This document shows, piece by piece, positions 55,772-63,459 of a stretch of 64,000 bases of DNA. Origin of the DNA: Erysipelotrichaceae bacterium (GTDB lineage: Bacteria; Bacillota_I; Bacilli_A; Erysipelotrichales; Erysipelotrichaceae). Location of the stretch: positions 1 through 64,000 of the forward strand of contig JAFULQ010000026.1 in the NCBI GenBank assembly GCA_017473265.1. Direction: 5' to 3'. Position numbers and translations under genes: made by a program. Each line of letters starts with the position of its first letter. The first letter of the stretch is position 1. The notes beneath the pieces were generated by a model that did no database searches, was not told the origin of the DNA, and was given only the letters and a program-made list of their open reading frames with translations.

Positions 55772-55800
55772 TTGACATCACTAATATTACCTAATATAAT
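55772..55800 (+). promoter_or_regulatory. Perfect-consensus promoter of the structured RNA
   Basis: TTGACA (55772-55777), exactly 17 bp, then TATAAT (55795-55800). No other promoter in the window matches the consensus at all twelve positions. The transcript should start near 55807. Confidence 0.85.
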
Positions 55801-55896
55801 TACCCATGCCCACATTTGGGAGAAAGGAGCTGTGATTATGTTAAAAGCAGTTTTGAGTAACCCTGTCTCTGAAGAAATGATGATGCATGGGTAATT
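55798..55896. repeat. 12-bp inverted repeat at the promoter of the RNA
   Basis: AATTACCCATGC (55798-55809) spans the predicted transcription start and its perfect reverse complement lies at 55885-55896. It might be an operator or a DNA-looping site; only its last bases could pair in the transcript. Confidence 0.6.
55838..55894 (+). CDS. 18-codon open frame at the 5' end of the structured RNA
   Basis: MLKAVLSNPVSEEMMMHG is preceded by GAAAGGAG at an 8-nt distance. It may be a leader peptide whose translation influences folding, or a chance frame in an RNA. It is too short to judge from composition. Confidence 0.4.
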   Translation: MLKAVLSNPVSEEMMMHG

Positions 55897-56090
55897 TATA
55901 TTGCAGAACCCCACTGCTAAAGTGAAGTCGCCTTAGGTAAGATACGATGCGCATCCATCTATTTATATTATAGCGATAAATCGTAGCTACGCGTTCCAGA
56001 GGATGACAAGGATTAAAGTGTAGGGCTGGAACTGCACTTGCTATAATATAAGTTGCACTAATGGTTCAGAGAAAACAAATATAGGGAAAA

Positions 56091-56130
56091 GAGTTTCCAA
56101 TGTGATGTGCGTGGAAACCTTTTTATTTTC
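56091..56130 (+). terminator. Terminator of the structured RNA
   Basis: GTTTCCA (56093-56099) / TGGAAAC (56112-56118) with a 12-nt loop, followed by CTTTTTATTTT. Confidence 0.85.
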
Positions 56131-56272
56131 TCCAAAATATAATTAATGAAAATTTTTGAAACCTTTTTATGAAAATTCTAGAAAATGATAGAATTTATAT
56201 ATTAAATGGCATTATTTATCCTATAATGAAGTCAAAATAATGCAAATTTCATAAAAATGCATAAAAACCGTT
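56131..56272. other. Gene-free AT-rich stretch at the right end of the transposon
   Basis: No open frame with a ribosome site is seen on either strand. It contains several TGCAAA/TGCATAAA-like words that might be subterminal binding sites, but no clear copy of the terminal repeat. Confidence 0.5.
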
Positions 56273-56293
56273 ATTTTACTTTACGAATTGAAG
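56273..56293 (-). repeat. Right terminal inverted repeat
   Basis: Read inward on the minus strand it begins CTTCAATTCGTAAAGTA; 20 of 21 bases match the left end. Confidence 0.8.
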
Positions 56294-56302
56294 TAAAGTC
56301 AA
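56294..56302. repeat. Target-site duplication, right copy
   Basis: TAAAGTCAA directly adjoins the right terminal repeat, identical to 50543-50551. Confidence 0.82.
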
Positions 56303-56310
56303 CGATAATA

Positions 56311-56340
56311 GAAAAAGAGACTCTATAATAGAATCTCTAT
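56311..56340 (-). terminator. Terminator of recO
   Basis: GAGATTCTA / TAGAGTCTC (one G-U pair) and a T run on the minus strand at the recO stop. Confidence 0.8.
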
Positions 56341-57071
56341 CTTTGACTATAATATTCATATAAAAAGCGACTACTTTTCGTTGAAATACCACTATGAATC
56401 TTTAACGCATCCAAAAGCAAACGTGTTAACGAGAATTGATTGACTTCATAGTTTTCTAGTTTGTCATACACATCAAAAGATGCTTTATGAATCACACGAT
56501 ATGCTTGTAATAATTCAACATTATAAACCGGCAAATGCATTGTTTGATTGCAATACTGACAAACAAAACCACCCTCTTCTAAAGAAATACTTACAATATC
56601 TTTTTGATGATTACACATAACACAACCATCAACCATAGGAGTATTTCCTTCTAAAGACAATAGTTTAGCCAAATACAAATTCATGATTGTTAACTTTTGA
56701 GAACGATTTTCTAACTCACTAACAAAACGCGTAAACTCAACAAACAAATCATGCGATTGCGCAAATTTTAATGTCAACTCCGCAACCACCGAAGTAATAG
56801 CTAAACAATCCAAATCTTCACGCAACATACGATGACTATCAATCACACTCGCGTGCTTAACTGTATGTATTTTATCATTTGATACATAGTCTATATTGAT
56901 ATTGGTATAAGAAAACAACTGAAATGCATACGCTAATTTACTTGTTTGTTTCTTCATACCTTTAACCATCAAAGAAATCACACCATATTCCTTTGATAAC
57001 GCTTGTACAATCACATCATGTTCTCGATAATCTGTTTGTTTAAGCACAAACACATTAACCGAATTATTCAT
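56337..57071 (-). CDS. recO: DNA repair protein RecO
   Basis: The 244-residue recombination mediator loads RecA in the RecFOR pathway. It has an N-terminal OB fold (VFVLKQTDYREHDVIVQALSKEYGVISLMVKGMKK), a helical region and a zinc-like site CVMCNHQ...CQYCNQ. The ATG at 57071 lies 7 nt after GGAG and overlaps era by 8 nt. It is the end of the ybeY-dgkA-cdd-era-recO run, before the transposon. Confidence 0.94.
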   Translation of the reverse strand: MNNSVNVFVLKQTDYREHDVIVQALSKEYGVISLMVKGMKKQTSKLAYAFQLFSYTNINIDYVSNDKIHTVKHASVIDSHRMLREDLDCLAITSVVAELTLKFAQSHDLFVEFTRFVSELENRSQKLTIMNLYLAKLLSLEGNTPMVDGCVMCNHQKDIVSISLEEGGFVCQYCNQTMHLPVYNVELLQAYRVIHKASFDVYDKLENYEVNQFSLTRLLLDALKIHSGISTKSSRFLYEYYSQR

Positions 57072-57966
57072 CATCAAACTCCGTTTGAATATAACCTAAT
57101 TGCAACAATTTCGCTCTACGATTTCTCCAATCCTTTTCAACACGTACAAACAATTCTAAATAAACAGTTGTACCTACAATGGTTTCTAACTCTTTACGAG
57201 CTTGCATACCAATGCGTTTTAACATCGCACCCTGTTTACCAATAATGATACCCTTTTGCGAATCACGTTCTACCATGATCATTGCATTAATAATTGTTTT
57301 ATCTTTTTTAGACACAATGCGTTCAATTACAATCGCAACACTATGAGGAATTTCATCACGAGTATTTAATAAAATTTTCTCACGAATGATTTCCGCCATA
57401 ATAAATTGTTCAGGATAATCACACACTTGCCCTTCAGGATAATATTGAATTGTATCGGTTAAATATGTTTTCGTTACTTCTAATAAACGATCAATATTAT
57501 CTTCTTTTAATGCAGAAATAGGAATAATTTCTTTAAAATCAAATTTATGAGAGAAATTCTCTAAATATTGAATCAATTGTTCTTTCGTTAATAAATCAAT
57601 CTTATTTAAAACCAAAATTACAGGTAAATGTTTAGATTCTAGTTGCTTTAAGATATATTCATCACCAGTACCAAATTCTTTACTTACATCAACAATGAAA
57701 TATACCAAATCTACACCACTTAAAGAACTCCATGCTTCTTTAACCATTTCCTCCCCTAATTGGTGTTGAGGTTTATGAATACCTGGAGTATCTACAAAGA
57801 TAATTTGCGCATCTTCTTCAGTTAAAATCCCACGAATATTATTTCGTGTTGTTTGCGCTTTAGGTGTAGTAATAGCAATCTTTTGTTGCAAAATACTATT
57901 CATCAATGTAGATTTACCAGCATTTGGACGTCCAATAATAGCTACAAATCCACTAACAAAACCCAT
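57064..57966 (-). CDS. era: GTPase Era
   Basis: The 300-residue 16S rRNA maturation GTPase has the G domain (AIIGRPNAGKSTLMNSIL, FVDTPGIHKPQHQLGE, LVLNKIDLL) and a C-terminal KH domain (ERDSQKGIIIGKQGAMLKRIGMQARKELE). Length is normal. Its ATG overlaps the cdd stop as TAATG. Confidence 0.98.
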   Translation of the reverse strand: MGFVSGFVAIIGRPNAGKSTLMNSILQQKIAITTPKAQTTRNNIRGILTEEDAQIIFVDTPGIHKPQHQLGEEMVKEAWSSLSGVDLVYFIVDVSKEFGTGDEYILKQLESKHLPVILVLNKIDLLTKEQLIQYLENFSHKFDFKEIIPISALKEDNIDRLLEVTKTYLTDTIQYYPEGQVCDYPEQFIMAEIIREKILLNTRDEIPHSVAIVIERIVSKKDKTIINAMIMVERDSQKGIIIGKQGAMLKRIGMQARKELETIVGTTVYLELFVRVEKDWRNRRAKLLQLGYIQTEFDDE

Positions 57967-58364
57967 TATAAAACATCCTCCTCATCGAAAGACATTGGTA
58001 ATAATTCACGCATTGTCTTTGTCACTTCTTCTTTACCATTTGATAAATAAATTGGCGTATCTTTACCAAGCAATTCATTCAATACTTGACGACAAGCTCC
58101 ACATGGTGCAGAAATACGTTTACCATTACTAACGATTGCTAAAGCTTCAATATCTTCTCTACGATAACCATTAGAATATGCCGCAAACACTGCACTACGT
58201 TCTGCACAGTTTGTTAAACCATAAGAAGCATTTTCAATATTTACACCTTTAAATGTTTTACCATCTTTACATAAAACACATGCTCCTACTGGAAAATTTG
58301 AATACACACAATAAGAATCTTCTAACGCTTCAAAAGCTAATGCTACTAATTCATTCTTTGTCAT
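57966..58364 (-). CDS. cdd: Cytidine deaminase
   Basis: The 132-residue zinc enzyme deaminates cytidine and deoxycytidine for pyrimidine salvage. It has VCSNFPVGA-type VYSNFPVGACVLCKDG, NCAERSAVFAA (catalytic Glu and one Zn Cys) and PCGACRQVLNE (two Zn Cys). It is part of the conserved era cluster. Confidence 0.97.
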   Translation of the reverse strand: MTKNELVALAFEALEDSYCVYSNFPVGACVLCKDGKTFKGVNIENASYGLTNCAERSAVFAAYSNGYRREDIEALAIVSNGKRISAPCGACRQVLNELLGKDTPIYLSNGKEEVTKTMRELLPMSFDEEDVL

Positions 58365-58379
58365 AATATATCCTCCTCT

Positions 58380-58730
58380 TTATAAAATATGACGTAAAAC
58401 CATAATCATTCCAATTATAAAACTCATAAGCGATGCAACTAATACAAAACCAGCAGCTCCATCCTTCATACGCTTCGCCAAAGGATGAACCTCAGGATAC
58501 ATCGCATCCATTAACCATTCAAATAATGTATTACAACACTCTGCACAAATGACAATGGTACATAAAACGGCTACAACTAACATTTCATAATAATCAAAGC
58601 CAATGATATATGCACCAAATAATGCACAGATTGTTATATAGATTTGAATACGAACACTACGTTCCGTACTCAAAAAATCTTTTAAACCAACAAAAGCTGG
58701 ATAAAATTTATGAATTAACCATTTTAGCAT
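58380..58730 (-). CDS. dgkA: Diacylglycerol/undecaprenol kinase family protein
   Basis: The 116-residue membrane kinase has an N-terminal soluble helix and three membrane helices, with the family motif AECCNTLFEWLMDAMYPEVHPLAKRMKDGAAG given in part as NTLFEWLMD and KRMKDGAAGFVL. Gram-positive members phosphorylate undecaprenol. It overlaps the ybeY stop by 7 nt. Confidence 0.94.
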   Translation of the reverse strand: MLKWLIHKFYPAFVGLKDFLSTERSVRIQIYITICALFGAYIIGFDYYEMLVVAVLCTIVICAECCNTLFEWLMDAMYPEVHPLAKRMKDGAAGFVLVASLMSFIIGMIMVLRHIL

Positions 58731-59188
58731 CGACTAACCCAACCATCTAAAATCATATCTTGTAAGGCAAACATCACTTTTTCATCTTCTTCAGTCATAT
58801 GATCATAACCCAACAAATGCAATAAGCCATGTGTAAACAAGAAACAAACTTCTCTTCTTAATGAATGACCATATTCCTCAGCTTGACGTTTTGCAGTATC
58901 AACACTAATAAAGATATCACCAAGTTCTTGTTCAATTTCCTCATACATAGATTCCAATTCACTCATTTCATCTTGCAAAGCAAACGTAATCACATCCGTA
59001 GGACGATCTACCCCACGATACTCACGATTCATCGCATGAATTTCCTCATCATCAATAAAAATAACGGCAAAACTCACATCATCATTTCTCTCTAATACTT
59101 TCCAAGTACGCTTAGCAATTTCATGAAAATCTTCTTCATATTGTTCAAATTCTTTCACATCTGTTTGATTAATTACTGATAATTCCAT
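58724..59188 (-). CDS. ybeY: rRNA maturation endoribonuclease YbeY
   Basis: The 154-residue zinc-dependent RNase for 16S 3' processing has the signature FTHGLLHLLGYDHMTEED (three Zn histidines), and MNREYRGVDRPTDVITF. GGAGG is 7 nt before the ATG at 59188. Head of the dgkA-cdd-era-recO group. Confidence 0.97.
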   Translation of the reverse strand: MELSVINQTDVKEFEQYEEDFHEIAKRTWKVLERNDDVSFAVIFIDDEEIHAMNREYRGVDRPTDVITFALQDEMSELESMYEEIEQELGDIFISVDTAKRQAEEYGHSLRREVCFLFTHGLLHLLGYDHMTEEDEKVMFALQDMILDGWVSRC

Positions 59189-59229
59189 ACACATGCCTCC
59201 ATACAAAGTTATTATACACTATCCAAACT

Positions 59230-59565
59230 CTAAAACAAAATCTTTTCTATCTTCAAATAATATCCTTGATAAATAAACAAATACAAGAAATACGGTAACC
59301 AAACACTATGTATTCTTTGATCACACAAATGTACAAACCAACCTATTTTCTTAACCAACATAAAATGTTTTTGTTTAGGCAAATAAATAATATACGGTTC
59401 TTCATGTAATACATGTTTACAATAATATCCACTAGCCTCTATTTGCATCTCTTTTAAAAGACTTACAATTTCTAACATACTAATCATTGGTTTTTCATAA
59501 TTCAAATCAACTTCAATATCATACAATTTCAAATACTCTTTTAAACAATAGATTCCACAATTCAT
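59230..59565 (-). CDS. Small peptidase-C39-like protein
   Basis: The 111-residue single domain starts MNCGIYCLKEYLKLYDI, like the DCGPACL-type catalytic Cys start of C39 peptidases, with a later KQKHFMLVKKIGWF (candidate His) and CDQ (candidate Asp). There is no transporter domain, unlike bacteriocin exporters. Substrate and activity unknown; no bacteriocin-like gene lies beside it. AGTAGGAGGACTACTT precedes the ATG. Confidence 0.65.
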   Translation of the reverse strand: MNCGIYCLKEYLKLYDIEVDLNYEKPMISMLEIVSLLKEMQIEASGYYCKHVLHEEPYIIYLPKQKHFMLVKKIGWFVHLCDQRIHSVWLPYFLYLFIYQGYYLKIEKILF

Positions 59566-59614
59566 AAGTAGTCCTCCTACTTATATATACGTCAACTTTT
59601 TTAATTTTCCCTAC

Positions 59615-59644
59615 TAAAAAAGCAAACAACTTACGCTGTTTGCT
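59615..59644 (-). terminator. Terminator of the CorC/HlyC-type gene
   Basis: AGCAAACA / TGTTTGCT (8 bp) with an 8-nt loop and T run on the minus strand. Confidence 0.85.
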
Positions 59645-60905
59645 CTTTCTTTTCTTCATTTTCCTCAATCATACGAGAAATTTTAACTTTTTTAACTACA
59701 CGATCATTCGCATCCAATACAATAATACGTAAATCTTTATAAGTTAAGATTTCACGTTTTTCAGGGAAACGTTCTTGTAATTCAGTAACCCATCCACCAA
59801 CTGTACTAGAGTCAAAATCATCTTCATCTTCTTCATATGTATCAAAAGTATCAAACAAATCAACTAATGAAGCATTACCAGTGAAAATATACGTGTTATC
59901 ATCAACTTTAATAATTTCATCAACCACTTCATCATGTTCATCCCAAATATCACCAACAAGTTCTTCCAAGATATCTTCCATAGTAACGATACCCTCCGTT
60001 CCACCATACTCATCAATAACAATAGCTAAATGCGTTTGATTTTCTTGTAATAAACGTAAAGTATCCATCATTGAGAAATTAACTGGAACACAAATTGGCG
60101 GTTGCATAATTTTTAAAATATCAGATTGACCTTTGTCCATAAAAGCATAGAAATCTTTTTCATGAATAAATCCGATAATATGGTCAATTGTCTTTTCATA
60201 TACTGGTAAACGAGAATATTGATTTTCCAAGAATACTTGTTTAATTTTATCAAGATCCTCATTTTGTTCAATCGCAACGACATCTATTCTAGGAGTTAAA
60301 ATATCCTTAACATCCAAGTCATTAAATTCAATTGCTGAACGAACTAACTCAGATTCTTCTGCTTCCATAGCTCCTTCTTTTTCAATTTCATCTACCATAG
60401 TGATTAACTCTTCATCTGTCATACCTTTATTTTCATCAGATTTAATAAATAAACCAATAAACTTTTTCCATAAGTCAAAAATAAATGTTAAAGGCATTAA
60501 AAGAATCTCTAATGTATAGATGATTGGAGCAGAAAACATAGAAAATGTATCTGCAAATTGATTTGCTAAAGACTTTGGTGTAACTTCACCAAAGAATAAA
60601 ATGACTACCGTCATAACAATTGTTGAAATTGTTGCTCCCTTATCTAAGAAATATTTCGTAAATAAGATTGTCGCAAGCGTACTTCCTAAAATATTAACAA
60701 AGTTATTTCCTACCAAAATCGTTGAAATCAAACGATCATAGTTATCTAACAATTTCAAAACCAATTGTGCTCTGCGATTTCCTTTATTCGCCATATTCTT
60801 CAAACGGAAACGATTACAAGTTGAAAATGCAGTTTCTGTTGCAGAAAAATATCCAGAACCAAGAACACACGCAGCTAATATCACTAATAATATTGTATCA
60901 TTCAT
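59631..60905 (-). CDS. CNNM/CorC-type membrane protein (DUF21, CBS pair)
   Basis: The 424-residue protein has an N-terminal DUF21/CNNM membrane domain (about residues 1-190; FSATETAFSTCNRFRLKNMANKG), a CBS pair (about 205-330; MTPRIDVVAIE-like LTPRIDVVAIEQNEDLD, EYGGTEGIVTMEDILEELVGDI) and a C-terminal CorC_HlyC domain (FDSSTVGGWVTE). The family includes Mg2+ exporters and transport regulators; old names call it hemolysin. AAAGGTGGTAGTTTAA precedes the ATG. Confidence 0.92.
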   Translation of the reverse strand: MNDTILLVILAACVLGSGYFSATETAFSTCNRFRLKNMANKGNRRAQLVLKLLDNYDRLISTILVGNNFVNILGSTLATILFTKYFLDKGATISTIVMTVVILFFGEVTPKSLANQFADTFSMFSAPIIYTLEILLMPLTFIFDLWKKFIGLFIKSDENKGMTDEELITMVDEIEKEGAMEAEESELVRSAIEFNDLDVKDILTPRIDVVAIEQNEDLDKIKQVFLENQYSRLPVYEKTIDHIIGFIHEKDFYAFMDKGQSDILKIMQPPICVPVNFSMMDTLRLLQENQTHLAIVIDEYGGTEGIVTMEDILEELVGDIWDEHDEVVDEIIKVDDNTYIFTGNASLVDLFDTFDTYEEDEDDFDSSTVGGWVTELQERFPEKREILTYKDLRIIVLDANDRVVKKVKISRMIEENEEKKEQTA

Positions 60906-60932
60906 TTAAACTACCACCTTTCTACAAAACAA

Positions 60933-61037
60933 CTAATACAAAAAAGTATCGTTATCACCTGGTGGTGTTAAATAAATTTCATTTAACATAACGGTTTTTT
61001 TATTTAAAATACATATACTCGGGTCTACGTCTAACAT
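60933..61037 (-). CDS. 34-residue open frame between phoH and the CorC-type gene
   Basis: The product starts MLDVDPSICILNKKTVMLNE and ends YLTPPGDNDTFLY. AAAAGGATGGTG lies about 5 nt before the ATG. No family recognised; the gap is otherwise empty. It might be a real microprotein or a translated leader. Confidence 0.45.
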   Translation of the reverse strand: MLDVDPSICILNKKTVMLNEIYLTPPGDNDTFLY

Positions 61038-61093
61038 AAGCACCATCCTTTTAATGACATATACTATAACAAACTTTATATAAAAAAGCAAAT

Positions 61094-62047
61094 TTACTTT
61101 TGATCATCGTATTGTGTAAGAATCTTTTTCACCAATGGATGACGTACGACATCGGAATTATGTAAATGCACAAAACCAATTTCATCAATACCTTGTAAAC
61201 GATTCAATGCATCAATAAATCCAGATCCTTTAGATGAAGGTAAATCAATTTGGGTCATGTCCCCTGTAATAATCATCTTAGAATCAAATCCCATACGTGT
61301 TAAAAACATTTTCATCTGCATTGGAGTCGTATTTTGCGCTTCATCTAGAATAATAATCGCATCATCTAATGTACGTCCACGCATATAGGCTAAAGGCGCA
61401 ATTTCAATTATACCTTTTTCCAATAAACGTTCTGTTTGTACTTGTCCTAATGTAAAATACAAAGCATCATAGATAGGACGAAGATATGGATCTACTTTTT
61501 CTTTTAAATCACCTGGTAAAAATCCTAGATTTTCACCAGCTTCTACTACAGGACGTGTAACAATCAAGCGTCTAACTTCTTCATTACGTAATTGTGTAAC
61601 TGCATAAACAACAGACAAGAACGTTTTACCAGTTCCTGCAGGTCCACTAACAAAGATCATATCCTTGCTCATTAACGCATCCAACAATTGTTTTTGCCCA
61701 ATCGTTTTTGGATAAATTAATTTATGTTCGTAACTTCTTCCAACTGCTTTTTTATATAAATGATTTACATCATGAGAAATTCCATTAAAGATGGTTTCAG
61801 CAATAATTTGTACATCCATAGACTTTAATTCTTTTCCACTTTCAATACAATTCATCATTTGTGTAAATACATCATCGATAGCATTTTTATATTTTTCATC
61901 AATAAAAGCAAGAATTTGTTCTTCATCAATGGAAATTTCACAAGCAAAAATATTTTTAATAATATTTAAAAACTCATCTTGAACACCACATAATTGACGA
62001 CGTTGTTCAGCATTTAATGTTTCAATGTTTTTACTATATTTAATCAA
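61094..62047 (-). CDS. phoH: PhoH-family ATPase
   Basis: The 317-residue protein has Walker A FVSGPAGTGKTFLSVVYAV and Walker B DAIIILDEAQNTTPMQMKMFLTRMG, and the terminal SDVVRHPLVKKIL. PhoH proteins are putative RNA-dependent ATPases/helicases. The start codon is TTG, placed 8 nt after AGGAGG. It follows yqfD and precedes the ybeY cluster, as in Bacillus. Confidence 0.95.
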   Translation of the reverse strand: MIKYSKNIETLNAEQRRQLCGVQDEFLNIIKNIFACEISIDEEQILAFIDEKYKNAIDDVFTQMMNCIESGKELKSMDVQIIAETIFNGISHDVNHLYKKAVGRSYEHKLIYPKTIGQKQLLDALMSKDMIFVSGPAGTGKTFLSVVYAVTQLRNEEVRRLIVTRPVVEAGENLGFLPGDLKEKVDPYLRPIYDALYFTLGQVQTERLLEKGIIEIAPLAYMRGRTLDDAIIILDEAQNTTPMQMKMFLTRMGFDSKMIITGDMTQIDLPSSKGSGFIDALNRLQGIDEIGFVHLHNSDVVRHPLVKKILTQYDDQK

Positions 62048-62058
62048 GCTTATACCTC

Positions 62059-62967
62059 CTATGGTATCGTTATATCTTCTAACAAAGTGTAATGGACTTT
62101 TAACAAAACTTTGTCTTCTTCTCTAGTATACTTCAAAATTGTTTCTTTCACAATTTTTTCATTACTAGTTATATATTGACTTACTTGATTACGACAATCA
62201 AATAATAATTTAAAAAACAATACTCCATCATGCGTATTCTCATGAATTACACTGGACTCTATTGTATACCAAGTATATCCATACACCTTACCTTTTACAT
62301 ATAAATCCTTTATCTGTCCATAAGAATCTAACATATACCCTTCTACTAAAGTACTTCCTTCATAGACAAAATCATGAATATTAACCACTTTATGACCATG
62401 TTGTACATCAAATAAAGCAATTACAGCATCTTTTGTAGCATATAAAGGTTCTCTATACAATTCTGAGATTTCTACATGCTTTTTCTCACTAAAAGAAACA
62501 TACAATTTACTTCCCTCTTTATAAGCTTCTAACCATGAAAGTTGTTGGTGATATTGCGTAAATAATTGCTGTTTTAGATCATTAACTTCTAAAGAAAAAT
62601 ATGGCAAATCAAAATCCTCTATTTCACTAATTATATTTTGCTTTAATTTACCTTCATTACCAATTATTTCATATGAAAAAGTTGTATTTTGTAAAAGAAA
62701 CCAAATACAACATACCATAACAATCTTCAGATAAAACATTATACTTTTACAATTTCGAAAAAACATACCCAACAAACCAGTTGTAAGAACATAACAAACA
62801 GTATTTTCAGTAGATAGAAGATTACGATAAGCAAAAGAAGTATAAAAATAAATACCATCAACATATGTAATATCATACACATCTATAGAATAACGAGAAA
62901 GAAATTCATTAAATGCATCTTCATCACCAATAAACTGATATAAATCATACCCTACACTTTTAAACAT
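62059..62967 (-). CDS. yqfD: Sporulation protein YqfD
   Basis: The 302-residue membrane-anchored protein is shorter than Bacillus YqfD (398). The N-terminal part has a helix around residues 80-95 (FYLKIVMVCCIWFLLQ), followed by FSYEIIGNEGKLKQNIISEI, and SSKLYVSFSEKKHVEI-like strands; the C-terminal repeats (VYEGSTLVEGYM, VYGYTWYTIESS) fit the family. Needed for sporulation in other species. It overlaps yqfC, with GAGGTAGAGT before the ATG. Confidence 0.85.
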   Translation of the reverse strand: MFKSVGYDLYQFIGDEDAFNEFLSRYSIDVYDITYVDGIYFYTSFAYRNLLSTENTVCYVLTTGLLGMFFRNCKSIMFYLKIVMVCCIWFLLQNTTFSYEIIGNEGKLKQNIISEIEDFDLPYFSLEVNDLKQQLFTQYHQQLSWLEAYKEGSKLYVSFSEKKHVEISELYREPLYATKDAVIALFDVQHGHKVVNIHDFVYEGSTLVEGYMLDSYGQIKDLYVKGKVYGYTWYTIESSVIHENTHDGVLFFKLLFDCRNQVSQYITSNEKIVKETILKYTREEDKVLLKVHYTLLEDITIP

Positions 62968-63157
62968 ACTCTACCTCAATATGAGTGACAGATCCATATA
63001 ACAATGTTTCTGATATAGAATATTCTTTAATTCTCAGAGCTGTACCTATAATTGTATACATATGATTACGAGTTGAAAAAATCATTTTCTTTTCAGAAAT
63101 ATAAACAAATTGCACTTTCCCATCAAGTCGTAAATATTTTTCATCCAATACTAGCAT
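62960..63157 (-). CDS. yqfC: YabP/YqfC-family sporulation protein
   Basis: The 65-residue protein has the YabP fold pattern (YLRLDGKVQFVYISEKKMIFSTRN, LYGSVTHIEVEYV), and it directly precedes yqfD, matching Bacillus yqfC. GAGGTGATTGT precedes the ATG. It overlaps yqfD by 8 nt. Confidence 0.85.
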   Translation of the reverse strand: MLVLDEKYLRLDGKVQFVYISEKKMIFSTRNHMYTIIGTALRIKEYSISETLLYGSVTHIEVEYV

Positions 63158-63182
63158 ACAATCACCTCATTGCATTGTATGC

Positions 63183-63212
63183 AAAAAAAAATAGAAGTTA
63201 CCTTCTATTTTT
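63183..63212 (-). terminator. Terminator of rpsU
   Basis: AAATAGAAG / CTTCTATTT with a TTAC loop and a long T run on the minus strand, at the rpsU stop. Confidence 0.85.
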
Positions 63213-63387
63213 TCATTTTTCTAGCTTTTCTTGCGGCTTCTGATTTTAATTTACGAGCTACACCCGGTTTTACATAAAACTCTCTTTTGCGAGCCTCAGC
63301 AAGGGTTCCGTTGCGAGAAACTTGGCGCTTAAATCTACGTAAAGCATCATCAAGTGCTTCATTTTCTTTTACTACAACTCTTGGCAT
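63205..63387 (-). CDS. rpsU: 30S ribosomal protein S21
   Basis: The 60-residue basic protein is a normal-length S21: [40 protein letters not shown] and a lysine-rich end. GGGAGGTTTTGGA precedes the ATG at 63387. It heads the rpsU-yqfC-yqfD-phoH order of Firmicutes. Confidence 0.97.
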   Translation of the reverse strand: MPRVVVKENEALDDALRRFKRQVSRNGTLAEARKREFYVKPGVARKLKSEAARKARKMKK

Positions 63388-63459
63388 TCCAAAACCTCCC
63401 TTCTGAAACAAGCATTAACATTATAGCAAATATTTATAAAAAATCAATACTATTTATTA

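Larger units (their letters stand above)
55807..56130 (+). ncRNA. Candidate structured RNA, about 320 nt
   Basis: Between a perfect promoter and a strong terminator lie several paired segments: TTATATTATAGC (55963-55974) with GCTATAATATAA (56040-56051), 12 bp perfect; inside it GTTCCAG (55993-55999) with CTGGAAC (56026-56032); and AAGTG (56016-56020) with CACTT (56035-56039), which would make a pseudoknot. The first part holds an 18-codon open frame. I cannot match it to tmRNA, 6S, SRP, RNase P or a riboswitch class known to me. There is no gene directly downstream on this strand, so it is probably a stand-alone RNA. Confidence 0.65.
50552..56293. mobile_element. Putative 5,742-bp transposon between recO and glyS
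   Basis: The ends are 21-bp inverted repeats (50552-50572 and 56273-56293, 20 of 21 identical; core CTTCAATTCGTAAAGTA), each touched on its outer side by TAAAGTCAA. recO and glyS, adjacent in many Firmicutes, are parted by it. Cargo: a 45-residue protein with a membrane protein, a basic 20-residue peptide, a zinc-ribbon protein, an IS4-type transposase, XRE and ribbon-helix-helix regulators, two lipoproteins, small proteins and a structured-RNA candidate. Whether the internal transposase moves the unit, or it is moved in trans, is open. IS4-family elements do give 9-12 bp duplications. Confidence 0.78.

Noticed and set aside
55591-55794. Plus-strand open frame opposite the 45-residue gene
   Set aside because: It lacks a ribosome site, runs over the promoter of the structured RNA and is antisense to a better supported gene.
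56068-56086. Group I intron core in the structured RNA (GTTCAGAGA, then ATATAG)
   Set aside because: The spacing is far too short for the R and S elements and no other core parts are seen.
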